This document shows positions 43,439-54,412 of a DNA stretch of 64,000 nt, one piece after another. The notes beneath the pieces are model-generated. The model saw only the letters and a list, made by a program, of their open reading frames with translations. It ran no database searches and had not been told where the DNA came from. Made by a program: the position numbers and the translations under genes. The stretch is from Oncomelania hupensis (Eukaryota; Mollusca; Gastropoda; Littorinimorpha; Pomatiopsidae): the NCBI GenBank assembly GCA_036898135.1, contig CM072525.1:25175059-25239058 (forward strand), written 5' to 3'. How positions within the stretch are numbered: position 1 is the first letter of the stretch; every line of letters starts with the position of its first letter.

Positions 43439-44487
43439 AAATTACTTCAGAGAGCGATGGACAATTCCTTTGAATCACGGCAGATTTTGTTGAGACCGGA
43501 AATGGCTTGCACCAAGTAAATCCAACCATTTCAGATTTTCAGACCATTCTAGAATTTAATCATTTCCCGTAAACTCGTGAATACACGCAAGGAAGCAAGA
43601 AGGCTAGGATCTCGCAGGGCAGTAGCGTTTCGCGGCGAGGGAAAGAAGAAAGTCTCGCGAGAAAAGGCTATTTTTACTTCGCAAATCCCTCGGTGTGCTA
43701 GCGTTACCTAACTTCCTAGCATGCATCGGAACGGGTCTCCGGTGCTGACTGCAGAAGCGGTTGGCGCGTGTTTTGTTTGACATTGCAAGTCAAAAGTCCG
43801 TGTACAGGTACAGAATCTCTACCACTGGCGGTATTTTCAAGTCGCCAGCCGGGCGAATGGTACCCCAAATCGAACTCGCCACACACTATTTTTAGGGGCC
43901 ATTGGCGAGTTGGCGAACGTTAAAGCTCAGCCCTGTGGAGGGAAAATTAGAACTTCCACACGAGCTGGACCACTATCGATCTTAGGTATCAGCGAACGGC
44001 GCTGGATAGGCCTATGTGAAACAACGACCGACAAAGGCCACAAGCTTTATTTCAGCGGTAGAGATGACAGGCACGAACACGGCGTTGGATTCTTGGTCCA
44101 CAGAGACATTCTAGCCACTGTCATGGGTTGCCGCCCAGTCTCCAGTAGACTCATTATCATCCGTCTGAGAGCAGCCCCTTTCAACATTACCATCATCCAG
44201 GCCTATGTAAGGCGACTGGAATGCCAACGTTGACCAAGATGCGCACCACAACTGGGAAGACACATGTGGACCCCATTGCAACAACGAAGCAAATGACAGG
44301 GGTCTGAGACTCTTAGAGTTTGCCAGATACAACAGTCTGATACTGGCAAACACGCGTGATCTCCACAAAAAATCCAGTCACTGTGATTCCAAAGACAGGT
44401 GCAATTTTGTGTTAAATTCCAAGATATTCACAGACATGAAACCCCACCCTCAAAATCCCAAGACTTTCAAAGATTTCAAAGACCTGT

Positions 44488-45488
44488 GCGAACCCTGATT
44501 GTTACTGGGCTCTGCACAATGGAATGTTATTACCCACTCGTCTTTGTCGGCGGGGATCGGCTAGTAAAATCACCCAGTGACTAATCTTAATACATTTATA
44601 TGTTTAGCCCGGTCTGTGTGCGGATAGAGTTATAGAGATAGGGAGAAAATGGTAAAAGATTCACTGACACACTAGCTCTCACACATAGGTAGTCCAGCCA
44701 CTTGTTAACAGTAAATATCACACATTTATTTCCTCTACTCTATACCTAATTCTTTAACCACTCTATTAACTAAAATGTTCAAATTCACTTCGAATAGTTT
44801 GCTCCTTGTTACAGTTTTTGATACTTTTTTTACCTTTTTACTGTCTCATCATTGGGCTATTTGTTCTGGTATGCCTACTGGTCGTTTCAGGAGAGTGGAC
44901 TATCGCACAGTCCTTCTAGAACAGTTTTGGTGCACGGTTTCTAGTGACTTAACTGTCTCGTAGATGAGCGGTGTTGTGGTGGTGTCTTCTCCTAGTTTGT
45001 AGACTACTGGGCTATCGTAGCTCAGTGCTAGATGCTCCACTGCAGGCCGAATGTCAGGGGTGACTCTCAGTGGTCTATCTCCTGCATCGGGCCAACAAGC
45101 CTGCTCGTCTTTTTGACAATGTCAGGCTGTGGCTATACTTTCGAGAAATTGATTATCACCCATCCCCTGCTAGTCTTCAGTTAGAGAGATCTTTCAGAGC
45201 GTTGCTCCTTCTCGTGTGAGGTTCAGACAAAGACTGACCCTACCTAGCCTTGTGGTCCGCCGAAGCCCGCGAATGTCTAGTCATACCTGAGCGCCTCTAG
45301 CGGGGGTGTGTATACGTCAGCTGGATGAGATCACTGCATTCTATAGCGAGAGTTGGCTTACACATGCTTTAGCACACCACTGACTTGTGTCGTCTGCTAA
45401 GCAGCGACTTTAATGTACACAGGTCAAAGCCGGCTGAACGTGTAGGCAAGTAGCCTTAGTGCTGGGTTGAACTAGTCCTCTTGTGACA
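44488..45488 (-). mobile_element. Diverged solo LTR (family LTR-A)
   Basis: GGGCTCTGCACAATGGAATG, AATACATTTATATGTTTAGC and GTAGTCCAGCCACTTGTTAA match the reverse strand of the LTR at 3010-4116. The end CTTGTGACA matches CTTGTTACA there. It is clearly more diverged than the two copies in the duplicated units. No target-site duplication is evident and the left boundary is approximate. Confidence 0.75.
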
Positions 45489-46150
45489 TTGACCTTGAGA
45501 TGACCTTGACTTCCGGCTCCAAATACACTCATGTACTATCATATAAACTACAGCAAAAGTTGTATATTATGCCAAAACAACGATAACGGGAGAACATTAA
45601 CTTCAGTGCCCTTGACTTTGGGATGACCTTAACCCTCACCTGACATCTCATGCAAATCTGATCACATAACCTAATGTTGTTGCATACTATGGGTTAAATC
45701 CTAAGTTCTATATTCCGCTGGACCCTATAAACAATGTAACTAATAAGTGTTTAATAACCTAGAAAAAAGTGAAATTCTGTGAAAAATTATCATTTTTTGA
45801 CTAACATTTGTTGACTCTGTGACCTTGACCTTGAAGTGAAGTCACTCATTCACTGATCATTTCATAAGGTCTCATGGGTATACAACATCTTAGCAAGTTT
45901 GGTTGTGATAGTTGAAATAGGTTCTGAGATATTAAAATCCACTTGTAAATTTTGCACACAGGCAGAAGGCTGACTGCGGACTGGCAGACGACAGACGGCC
46001 CGGCAAACAACAGACGGACCGACGGATATTTCTTCCATTTTATTTTTGGACTATTTAGGACTCATCTCGCACAGATTTGCAAACATCTGGGAACATTTTT
46101 TGGTTTTTGAGTACATAGACTCACATTGCTATGTATGCGAGTCAAAAAAT
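45489..46150 (+). repeat. Dispersed repeat family A (copy A3, 5'-truncated)
   Basis: It starts directly after the LTR-A end with TTGACCTTGAGATGACCTTG and runs to the family terminus ATGTATGCGAGTCAAAAAAT. It is the likely continuation of the A-copy start at 33105. Confidence 0.8.
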
Positions 46151-46498
46151 TGAAATTGCGTGAAAATTTCTTCTTTTTTTTTTAAAACTAACATCTGTTG
46201 ACCATGTGGCCTTGACCTTGAGGCGAAATCATTCACTCATTGAACTTGTATAGGTCTCATGGATATACACCATCTTACCAACTTTGGTTATGATAGTTAA
46301 AATCCGTTCTGAGATATTAATCGGATAATCCACTTGCAAGTTTTGCACTGACAAATGGGGGACGCCGGCAGACAATTTTCTTTTTTAATGTCATTTTTGG
46401 TTTATTTAGGACTCATCTCGCACAGATTTGTAAAATTCTTGGAAAAAATTTTTTGGGTTGAGTACAAAGACTCGCATTGCTATGCATGTGAGTAAAAA
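46151..46498 (+). repeat. Dispersed repeat family A (copy A4, 3' third only)
   Basis: This is a second family-A 3' part abutting A3. It begins at the TGAAATTGCGTGAAAATTTC block and ends ATGCATGTGAGTAAAAACA. The tandem arrangement shows that A copies insert next to or duplicate each other. Confidence 0.78.
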
Positions 46499-46761
46499 CA
46501 AGCAGATCCAAATACAAGCAATAACCGGAAATACAAAAAATATTCATAGTTAATGATTGAAACGATTAAAAATAATCCCGGGGAAAGACAAAATGTCTCA
46601 AGAGAAACTGACAACTGAAACACAATTTGAAACGCACAAAGTTCATAGCCTACTTCTAGTGTTGGCATTCTACCTTGAACTGACGAGAGTGTCTAAATGA
46701 ATCTAAGTAAAAACTGTGAAACTGTGAAACGATGTAAGTATGCTAGTAAGGATGATCTTAC

Positions 46762-46931
46762 CTTCACAAGTGCCAGTGTCAGTCTTGACGTAGCCAGACG
46801 GGCAGAAACAGGTGTAGGAACCGTTAGTGTTGTGGCACAGCTGGTCTTCAGCACAGGGACTAGCTACCTGACTGCACTCGTCCACATCTTCCTCACACTG
46901 CTCACCCGTCCAGCCCTTTTCGCAAACGCAC
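46762..46931 (-). CDS. EGF exon: end of a laminin-type EGF plus cbEGF
   Basis: This 170-bp exon starts in phase 2 and ends in phase 1. It completes the EGF begun in the previous exon (CVCEKGWTGEQCEE), then encodes a cbEGF (DVDECSQVASPC, NTNGSYTCFCPSGYV, DTGTCEG). The acceptor is CGTTTCAG and the donor GTAAGA. From here to the left every exon is phase 1-1, so this exon marks the start of the freely duplicable part of the gene. Confidence 0.87.
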
Positions 46932-47323
46932 CTGAAACGTGTAATCACGTACATGTCAGTAATTGCACGACATACCACCTGAGTTAATCATGTGCCAGGA
47001 ACAGGTATTAAACGACATTGTTACACAACGGATTTTATAATGTCGATTTAAGCAAGAGACCAGATCATTACTTTGTTCATTAAGTGGTTAGCATAGTTAT
47101 ATAGATAATTCTTTAGGTAGTCAACTATCAACTGATTAATTTATTTCTTTTAATTCATGGACCACCTTTTCCTGTATTCCTTGCTGGTTCTTTACTTCAA
47201 CCTTTACTCTGCGGTCATTTACTAAAGTTACAAAGTACATGTCATAATTAGGCAAAAAAATAGTTATTACTGTAACAATGCACCGTTTTCTATACTCACG
47301 TGTGCTAAATATCCCAAGCTTAC

Positions 47324-48259
47324 CCTGTAACATGGTGGCAGCTAGTCCCTCGACCACTGCACGAGCACCTCAGGCGGCAATTTGAACCGTACATCATGTT
47401 GGTGCACACCTTGCACGTGCGCTTGTCTGCATCCAACTCATAGCCCTTGTTGCAGGCACAGACAAAGCTACCGTTGCTGTTGAGACACTGCTGGGAGCAC
47501 ACGCCTTTTTGGCACTCGTCTATATCTATGCACGTTTTACCGTCCCCTGCCAACTCGTAGCCCTCAAAGCAAAAGCATTCCGGCTCAAGTTGATTATAGT
47601 CTGTGTTGTAGATGGGACGACAGCCCACTGCACATTCGACGTTGTTGCACACGCCAGAGGATGTGCCGGTATTCACGACACAACTTTGGCCGTCGCTGCG
47701 CAGGCTGTAACCGTCGTTGCAATAGCAGTTGAAAGAGCCCTCAATGTTGTTACAGTTCTGCTCGCAACCCGTCCACCGCTCCACGCACTCGTTGACATCA
47801 CGGCACGTCTTGCCGTCGTTAATCAACCGGAAGCCGTCGCGGCACGAGCACTGATAACTTCCACCAGTGTTGACGCAGTTATGGAGGCATGTGTTGCTGA
47901 GGACGGTGTCGTTACATTCATCCACGTCAACACAGATTGAGTTCTGAAGAACGTAGCCAGAAGGACAGTCGGTACAGTTGTAGCCAATGCTGCTGTTTCC
48001 TTGTTGTGCGGGTGTCAAGTCTACACACTTCTGACCTGGCAGGCAGGGGTTTGGAACACAGGCATTTAGGTCACTCTCACAGCTGTTGCCGGTGTAGGAA
48101 GGCTCACAGCGACATGACGCCTGCAGTACGTACCCGCTCTCATCAAAGGCTTTAAGGTGGTCGTAGTCGCACGTTCCGTGAATGCTGCAGTTTTGACACA
48201 GTTGGATCGCAATGACGGCTATTGGAGATTGGAAACCACGCGAATCTATGGCGTACACA
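47324..48259 (-). CDS. Large EGF-rich exon (312 residues) of the mucin-like protein
   Basis: This 936-bp exon opens VYAIDSRGFQSPIAV, the end of the preceding Ig-like domain, then an EGF (CQNCSIHGTCDYDH, CRCEPSYTGNSC) and an EGF-like unit with CVPNPCLPGQKC. Two cbEGFs follow (DVDECNDTVLSNTC and DVNECVERWTGC), then a cysteine-rich unit (GVCNNVECAVGC to CFCFEGYELAGDGKTC). A third cbEGF (DIDECQKGVC) leads into a laminin-type EGF cut by the intron (CRLRCSCSGRGTSC). This succession after a NIDO-AMOP-VWD unit matches mucin-like/MUC4-type proteins of invertebrates. The exon starts in phase 2 (acceptor TTGTGCAG) and ends in phase 2 (GTAAGC donor). Confidence 0.9.
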
Positions 48260-48419
48260 CTGCACAAAAGGCACAGCTCTTTCATGAATGTGAAACGTAT
48301 TGGCAGGCTATTTACAACAGAACAGACATACACAACTTAACAACATGGCAAGTCACTCAAATGTATTTACCCACACAGCAATATAAAAAGCATTTTCAAA
48401 ATTAAGAGTTTTCTAGGCG

Positions 48420-49430
48420 ATGTTGCGCCTGACTCGGCTTAATCATATCGTAGCGAAGCAAAAGGAAAAGGTGGAATGATAGGCCACTATCTAAACTATT
48501 TGCAAGCAAAACATGATCAAAATCCGATCAGGAAATTTTTAGTTACAAAACGCGTTTAGAAAATGGTGAAGCACAATGACACTGACCTTTGAGAAAGTGG
48601 CAATTACGATTCATAATCTAACATCCCTAGCAGTAGTTAGAGTGTCCGCAAAGTAAAAGTAATGAATTTCCGTTCAGTTATTCTTGATGTAGCCGAGCGG
48701 AAGCGTTTAACTCCCGTCTCTCGGCCACCAAACTTGAGAACACGGCCCATCTCGAGCTGTTATTTTCTTTTTATCTCTCAAAAGAGGGACATAAAAGTAT
48801 TTGCCCTGCAAGGCGGTGATGCGTCGTTGGTAGTAAAACGGGTTGCCGGCTACTAGTGCCAAGACACATTTCTGCAAAGTCGCTGCCACCGACCTGCATA
48901 AAATGCCTGCCGACAAAGTAGTCCCGCTCACCACCAAAAGCATAAGGCGAATGGTCAGCCGGGGAGAACAAATGTCGTGTCGCCTTGTCATGCATAACCC
49001 AATGGCATCCCCAAAGGTTTCTACAAAGCAGGAGCCACCCAAGGCTAGTTTAACCAAGAAATTCAAGGTAGACAACTTCTCTCCAACGCCTCAGCCCTTT
49101 CCGCTACATTGAGATAAGGCAAAAAGTGCGTTTTGACCCCAAAAAAAGTGAAATTGGGAGTGTTAGACCGACCAACTGACAACCGGACTGCTACTGAAGG
49201 ACATTTCATGATGTGAAGCACCTATACGAAAACTCAACTAATTTCTCTTCAGCCGTTTTGACAAATCGAACAAAACGTGTTTAGTACATAAATGACTCCA
49301 GTGACTATCTTTAAATTAGAAAATACATGATGGTACGGGAGGCAGGCCACTAATTTATAGTTAATATTCCCAATGAAGTTATCATAAATACTACAAATAA
49401 GCCTACAAATCAAGCAACATTTCCTAACTG
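48420..49430 (+). repeat. Dispersed repeat family B (copy B3), split by a 421-bp insertion
   Basis: Landmarks are GCAAAAGGAAAAGGTGGAAT, AACACGTTTAG-like text, CACTGACCTTTGAGAAAGTG and GTTCAGTTATTCTTGA. After the insertion come GAGATAAGGCAAAAAGTG and AACAAAACGTGTTTAG..ACTCCAGTGAC. The latter shows the empty form of the site that holds the LTR-like insertion at 29421. Confidence 0.7.
48688..49108. mobile_element. 421-bp insertion with TTGA flanks and imperfect inverted ends
   Basis: It begins TGTAGCCGAGCGGAAGCG and ends CCTTTCCGCTACA, so the ends are imperfect inverted repeats. The flanks TTGA (48684-48687, 49109-49112) are a 4-bp direct repeat, and removal restores repeat B (TTATTCTTGAGATAAGG, as at 29250). 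TAGCCGAGCGG near the left end resembles a tRNA-type A box, but no B box was found. It could be a small solo LTR, a MITE or a SINE-like element. Confidence 0.6.
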
Positions 49431-49449
49431 AAGCGAAGGTAGGCTTTAC

Positions 49450-49642
49450 CTTAGAGGTGAGCTGGGCATCTGATTGAAAGTGACATTGATGACGCCAGAG
49501 TGTGGGTCAATGGTCCCAGGACCAGTCAGATGATACGTTACTGTGTCATTGTCGTTGTCAGTGGCGTTTACTTGAACAGTCAGAGGCTGGTTCGCAAGCA
49601 CGCGTAGTGAGGTAGGAGCTGTCAGTCGAGGAACGCTGTGTT
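49450..49642 (-). CDS. Cadherin/Ig-like domain exon of the mucin-like protein
   Basis: This 193-bp exon was found by splice sites and phase. It encodes HSVPRLTAPTSLRVLANQPL, TVQVNATDNDNDTVTYHL and GPGTIDPHSGVINVTFNQ. The T-V-x-V-N-A-T-D-x-D-x-D pattern and the following G.I....G.I.V are typical of cadherin-like or He_PIG-type beta-sandwiches. It joins the VWD region (phase 1 in) to the EGF exon (phase 2 out). Confidence 0.85.
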
Positions 49643-50068
49643 CTAGAAAATCAAAAATACCGACAAATATTTTCTCATTCGTTTTGCTTCAAAAACGCCA
49701 AAGTTCATCAAACAGCGCTTAACATTTAAATCAATCCCACAAATGTCCCGAATGTTACTGATCTAACAAGAGCATAATTAATGTCGTGCCTAAAAGGGAT
49801 CTAATAATGTAGAAAGCTTTTCTTTTATTTACAAATAAGCCAACTGTATAGCTTAAATGACCAAGATAGCAAGGATGTTGTTGTTTTTTGTGACGATTGA
49901 ATTTATCGATTTACATCGAAACTGTACTTTTGAAAGAGGTTATTTTATTTTGCTTAATTTTATTTTCTTGGAAGGGCAACATTAACTGTGAATTTGAACA
50001 GGATTTGTGACACCTAGTTGTGTGATCTTGGAGCCCTTGCATCAAAGAAACAGTATGTTTTGACTTAC
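49643..50068. other. Intron, nothing recognised
   Basis: An AT-rich intron between the Ig-like exon and the post-VWD exon. No repeat of families A or B and no coding similarity were seen. Confidence 0.5.
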
Positions 50069-50323
50069 TGCTCTGTAGTACTGTCCTAGATGACGTGTTA
50101 TGGGTTAAACGGGTGGCTAAGGCAAAGTCAGCACTACCAGTGGCCAGGTAGTCGTACACACACGCTAGCTTGTCTGCACCACCACAGAAAGTTTCAGCGG
50201 TTTGGCGAGCCTGTGCTGGCTGTTCATCCATGTAGAGAGGCTGGAAGTCAAGATGCTCGTAGTCGGCAAACGTTTCTCTCGGCCCATAACGCATAACAGA
50301 CGGTAAGTTTTTGCTTACAGACC
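50069..50323 (-). CDS. VWD C-terminal flank exon
   Basis: This 255-bp exon completes the split Trp of FELFGKSW and continues SVSKNLPSVMRYGPRETFAD, YEHLDFQPLYMDEQPAQARQ, TFCGGADKLACVYDYLATGS and DFALATRLTHNTSSRT. Cysteines FCGG and ACVYDYLATG match the conserved segment that follows VWD in mucin-like proteins. Acceptor CTGTCCAG and donor GTAAGT keep phase 1. Confidence 0.88.
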
Positions 50324-50468
50324 CTGGACAGAGAACACACAACACTACTGACCACAGATTTTTTTCACGGTAGAGTATGTAGAATTGAATAATGCGCCTG
50401 TAAAAAATAAATTGATACTGAATATAATCGATAAATTAAATTCGGGTGTGATATTTCGGTCGACTCAC

Positions 50469-50666
50469 ATGACTTGCCGAAGAGTTCAAATATCTGCCGC
50501 TCCGTCAAGTTCGCTCCGAGTCTCGTCCCGTTTGGAAGAATGAAGTCATCGCCCTGAACGCCGTTGAAATTACCCAGCAGGCCTCGAGTTTTGTTACGGA
50601 ACTGGAGTGGCATGGCCACAGAAATGTCGAGAGATTTAATTCCCACGCTCACAGTCACGCTGATTT
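50469..50666 (-). CDS. VWD domain exon with GLLGNFNG
   Basis: This 198-bp exon encodes ISVTVSVGIKSLDISVAMPL, then the hallmark RGLLGNFNGVQGDDFILPNG and LTERQIFELFGKS. The GLLGN and D-D-F calcium-loop pattern is diagnostic of von Willebrand D domains. The donor is GTGAGT and the acceptor ATTTCAG. Confidence 0.9.
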
Positions 50667-51070
50667 CTGAAATAAATAGAACGAAATAACTTGTTAACAT
50701 ACCCGCCAATATCACGCTCATGAAATAAATAATCACCTGTAACTGGCGTTACGCTAGCTATTATTTTATTTAGTTTTGCTGTGCAACTTTCTTTTAGTTC
50801 ATGTGTAGAAAGAATTATTCGTTTTCCTATCCCGTGTGTTTGGGAGCTCTGGGCAGCTAGATGCGATAAGTGTGCTTATATAAGGGACTAAGAACAACAA
50901 CTATTTTGCTGATGACAATTCCAACCTTATTGAAGAACGTTCTATTTCTTGTAATAATTCTTGAGAAACGCGAAATAAATAGTCTACCATGGCTACATAC
51001 AGGAAAACCAAAATGTACAGAAAACTCCAAAAAGTACAGAAAAACTTGATTTAACAAAATTCCATCAGAC

Positions 51071-51199
51071 CTGAAGAATAGGCAACAATGAGACTGCCGT
51101 TAGATTTGCGCAGCAGAAACGACTCCTCATCGACAACGAAATCGTCCAGAGAGTTAAATTGGATACTGTAGTCCTTGTCGTCGGCAAACACAATGAGCG
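51071..51199 (-). CDS. VWD domain exon, middle strand region
   Basis: This 129-bp phase 1-1 exon encodes SLIVFADDKDYSIQFNSLDD and VVDEESFLLRKSNGSLIVAY. It lies between the WMYGDPH exon and the GLLGN exon, as expected in a VWD fold. The acceptor is TTTCCACAG and the donor GTCTGA. Confidence 0.85.
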
Positions 51200-51379
51200 C
51201 TGTGGAAATGAGCATAACGTCAGCTGTTATTTTTATTTGCCGAGCTGTAAGATTTGAATATTTTTTTTTGGTTGCTGTCCGCCCGTCTACCCGCGTACGG
51301 TGTATGTCTGGAGGGGACATTTGCGCACGGATTTCTTGGAAAATTGGTATTTAGTTAGAAAATAGCTAACGCTACCAGA

Positions 51380-51995
51380 AGACAAACCCATATGGCTCAC
51401 ATGCGCCTATAAAACGTGCAATATTTAACTTTAAAATGAGTGCATAGAAAAAACAAAATCAAACGGTGGCATTAAAATGCAAAGTAACACCGATTTTGAT
51501 CTTTCTGTGCTCTTGACCTTCAGATGATCTTCACCCCCGGCTCATGTACATCAAATAAACTACAGCAAAAGCTGTATTATGCACACACACACACAAACGG
51601 GTGACCTCGGGATGACCTAGACCTTCAGTGACCTTGAATTTGGGATGACCTTGATCTTCACGTGACTTCTCATGCATGTCTGATCAAATAACCCAATGCC
51701 ATTGCATACTATGGGTTAAATAAACAGCCATTCCACTTGACGATGACCTATTTTTTGTATGTTTTTGCAAGGCCAAAAATGACCTTGACCTTCAAGATCA
51801 ACGCAAAAACGGAACATATCTGAACAATCAATTTATCATCTCTAAATACAACATGTTTCGACGTTATATCTCTCATAGTTTAGGGTAAAGGTCACTTCAA
51901 AGTATCTATACAAACCGACTTAGCCCCCATTACCTTGACCATGGAGTGAGGTTGACCCAATTTGCATGGTAAGTGTGTCTCTATCATGCAAAAAA
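51380..51995 (+). repeat. Dispersed repeat family A (copy A5, 3'-truncated)
   Basis: It starts AGAAGACAAACCCATATGGC (family start, diverged). It proceeds through ACTACAGCAAAAGCTGTATT and GACCTTGACCTTCAAGATCA to TGTGTCTCTATCATGCAAAA, then loses homology. Confidence 0.75.
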
Positions 51996-52289
51996 TGTTT
52001 CTCCGAATATTATTTACGGGTAACGTTTCGGGGGGCTTTCTCCGGGTACACCGGTTTGCTCCTCCATTACATTACATTGCATGGTTGTTGCTTTAGGTCC
52101 AGCAGACTCTTCCGAGCAACATTTGAAAAACACAACTAATATTAGGTAGTTTGGGTTGGGTGGTTTGGGCACGCCACAGGCTACGACTACGCCTTCTCCA
52201 GGGAAGGCGTCCCAGAATTTCCCCATAAAAAGGTATAATAAAGTATAAAAGATCATCAACAACAAAAAATCTAAATGATGATGATGATT

Positions 52290-52702
<413 letters not shown>

Positions 52703-53065
52703 GAATCTGCACGCGAAGGAACTCTTCACCAGTTAGGGTCCAGCACTTGTTAGTGTTAAGAATCTTGCATCATTACAATGTAAACCTAAGCAATTAGTGT
52801 ACTGCAAAATGCAAAGATAAAGCCATACTTCAACCCTGATTCTGTTACTGACATGCAAAACATAAATTAAAAGCATTTGTTAATACAATGGTTCTAAATA
52901 TTTGGCCACGTAATTTACATCTATCACAACTAGAATTACAAAGAAAATAACACTTCTCTAACAATGTGAAACTACTGTATCAGTCTAAACCAACTGAAGA
53001 GGACATTAAACAGTAAGTAGATAAACAAACCAATCAACCAATAAATAAATAACTATATGCTTAAA
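52703..53065. other. Intron, nothing recognised
   Basis: AT-rich unique sequence between the microsatellite and repeat A6, with no exon or repeat identified. Confidence 0.5.
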
Positions 53066-54110
53066 CTAGAACGGCAAAGCCCATATGACTCACATGTTTG
53101 CTAGAGAACTAATTCACAATAGTCTACATGAACATGTTTGCCCAGTATGGATCAAGTTTCATAAAAGTAAAACAAAACGTTTAAATTACAACACAAAGTA
53201 ATATTGATTTTGCTCTTGCGATGATCTTGATCTCCGGCTTCACTCATTTATGATCAAATTACAGCCGAAGTTCTAGTATGTCAAAAAACAAAAGTGACCT
53301 TGCAATGACCTTGGGATAACCTTGACCTTCACAGGACCTCTAAGGCTCATCCTTGATCAAATAATCCAATGTTGATGCAAAATATGGGTCAAATATAGAA
53401 CCATTCCACAGTACAATGACACGTTTTTAGTTTTTCGTAAGACCTAAAACTGACGTTGATCTTCAAGATAAACAACAACAAAACCAGAACATATATGAAA
53501 GACCAAACTATGATATCTACAAGCAACAAGTTTGTACTTTGTATCTCTCATAGTTTAGTGTCAAGGTCACTTCAAAATACCCATATGAACCGATTTTGGA
53601 CAGCTCCAGTGACTTTGATGTTTGTGTGAGGTTGACCCAACTTGCGTGGTTGGTGTTTCTCATTGATAGCTGTCATGCATAAAACAGTAAACAAAATCCA
53701 TTATCAATAATTTGGGAAAAATTGTGAAATATGGTGGAAAATTGTCAGTTTTTAGTAACATTTGTTGATCCTGTGACTTTGACCTTGAAGTGAGGCCAAT
53801 CAATAACTGACTAGTTTTTTTTTTTTTTAGCTCTCACGATTATACACCATCCTACCAAGTTTCGTTGTGATAGATAAAATAATTTCCGAGTAATTAGCTA
53901 TGTTAAAGTTTTGCATGGACCAGACAAACAGGCAGGCAGACAGACGGACGGACAGACAGACATACGGACGGACGGACAGACAGACAGACATTTTTTGAAT
54001 ATAATATTTGGACTATTTAGGACTCATCTCGCGCAGATTTGCAAAAATATGGAAATTTTAATTTTGGGGCAAGTACACATATAGACTCATTGCTATGCAT
54101 GCGATTCAGA
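53066..54110 (+). repeat. Dispersed repeat family A (copy A6, full length)
   Basis: It runs from CTAGAACGGCAAAGCCCATA to CATTGCTATGCATGCGATTC, about 1.05 kb, and is one of the three near full-length copies. It contains a tetranucleotide CAGACGGACGGA stretch (53935-53992), common to the family but expanded here. Confidence 0.85.
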
Positions 54111-54169
54111 AGAAAAAAAAACAACAACAAATAATCAATCAATCGGTCAAGACAGTAAAGTAAACTCAC

Positions 54170-54412
54170 ATTTATTGGTATCAGGATCGAGTTGTACGAA
54201 CACCCTTACGCCGTTCTCTTCCATACCAAAGGCAATGAACACTGTCGCTTTGGTTCTCAAGCCATTCTCTCTTTCTGCAAAATCAGTTCGACCCTGAAGG
54301 ATGAAACTCACGCTCGCTGTTACCAAGGACACCATCACATACTCGCCCAGACCGTTGAATGTGTACTGCTCCTCATCAAGGGTCAAGATGTGAGGGTCAC
54401 CGTACATCCAAG
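54170..54412 (-). CDS. VWD domain start exon (WMYGDPHILTLD)
   Basis: This 243-bp phase 1-1 exon encodes SWMYGDPHILTLDEEQYTFN, GLGEYVMVSLVTASVSFILQ and GMEENGVRVFVQLDPDTNK. GDPH followed by Y-T-F-N-G-x-G-E-Y is the canonical beginning of a VWD domain. The acceptor is TCTCATTAG and the donor GTGAGT. Confidence 0.92.

Larger units (their letters stand above)
42321..43935. mobile_element. hAT-like DNA transposon (1.6 kb) carrying captured gene-start fragments
   Basis: The terminal inverted repeats are CAGGGCTGAGATTTAGC at the left and an inverted CAGGGCTGAGCTTTAAC at the right. The flanks show CTGTGGAG on the left and CTGTGGAG (sharing 3 bp with the right end) on the right, an 8-bp duplication as expected for hAT. 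Removing it restores the RTE endonuclease frame across GTWNVMTLTVEGKLEL. No hAT transposase domain is visible. Instead it carries two coding fragments with promoter-like sequence, so it looks like a Pack-type non-autonomous element. Confidence 0.8.
42161..44400 (+). mobile_element. 5' part of an RTE element, plus strand, interrupted by a hAT-like transposon
   Basis: A leader at about 42161-42285 leads into IIGTWNVMTLTVEG, the start of the RTE endonuclease. The frame is cut at 42320 by a DNA transposon and resumes at 43936 with GKLELPHELDH. It goes on to KLYFSGRDDRHEHGVGFLVH (near 44040) and CRPVSSRLIIIRLRAAPFNI, then a deletion and AND.GLRLLEFARYNSLILAN (near 44300). It stops near 44400 without RT. 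It lies head-to-head with the minus-strand RTE. Confidence 0.83.

Noticed and set aside
47509..47940. Plus-strand 143-codon frame
   Set aside because: It is antisense to the EGF-rich exon 47324-48259 and has no recognisable motif.
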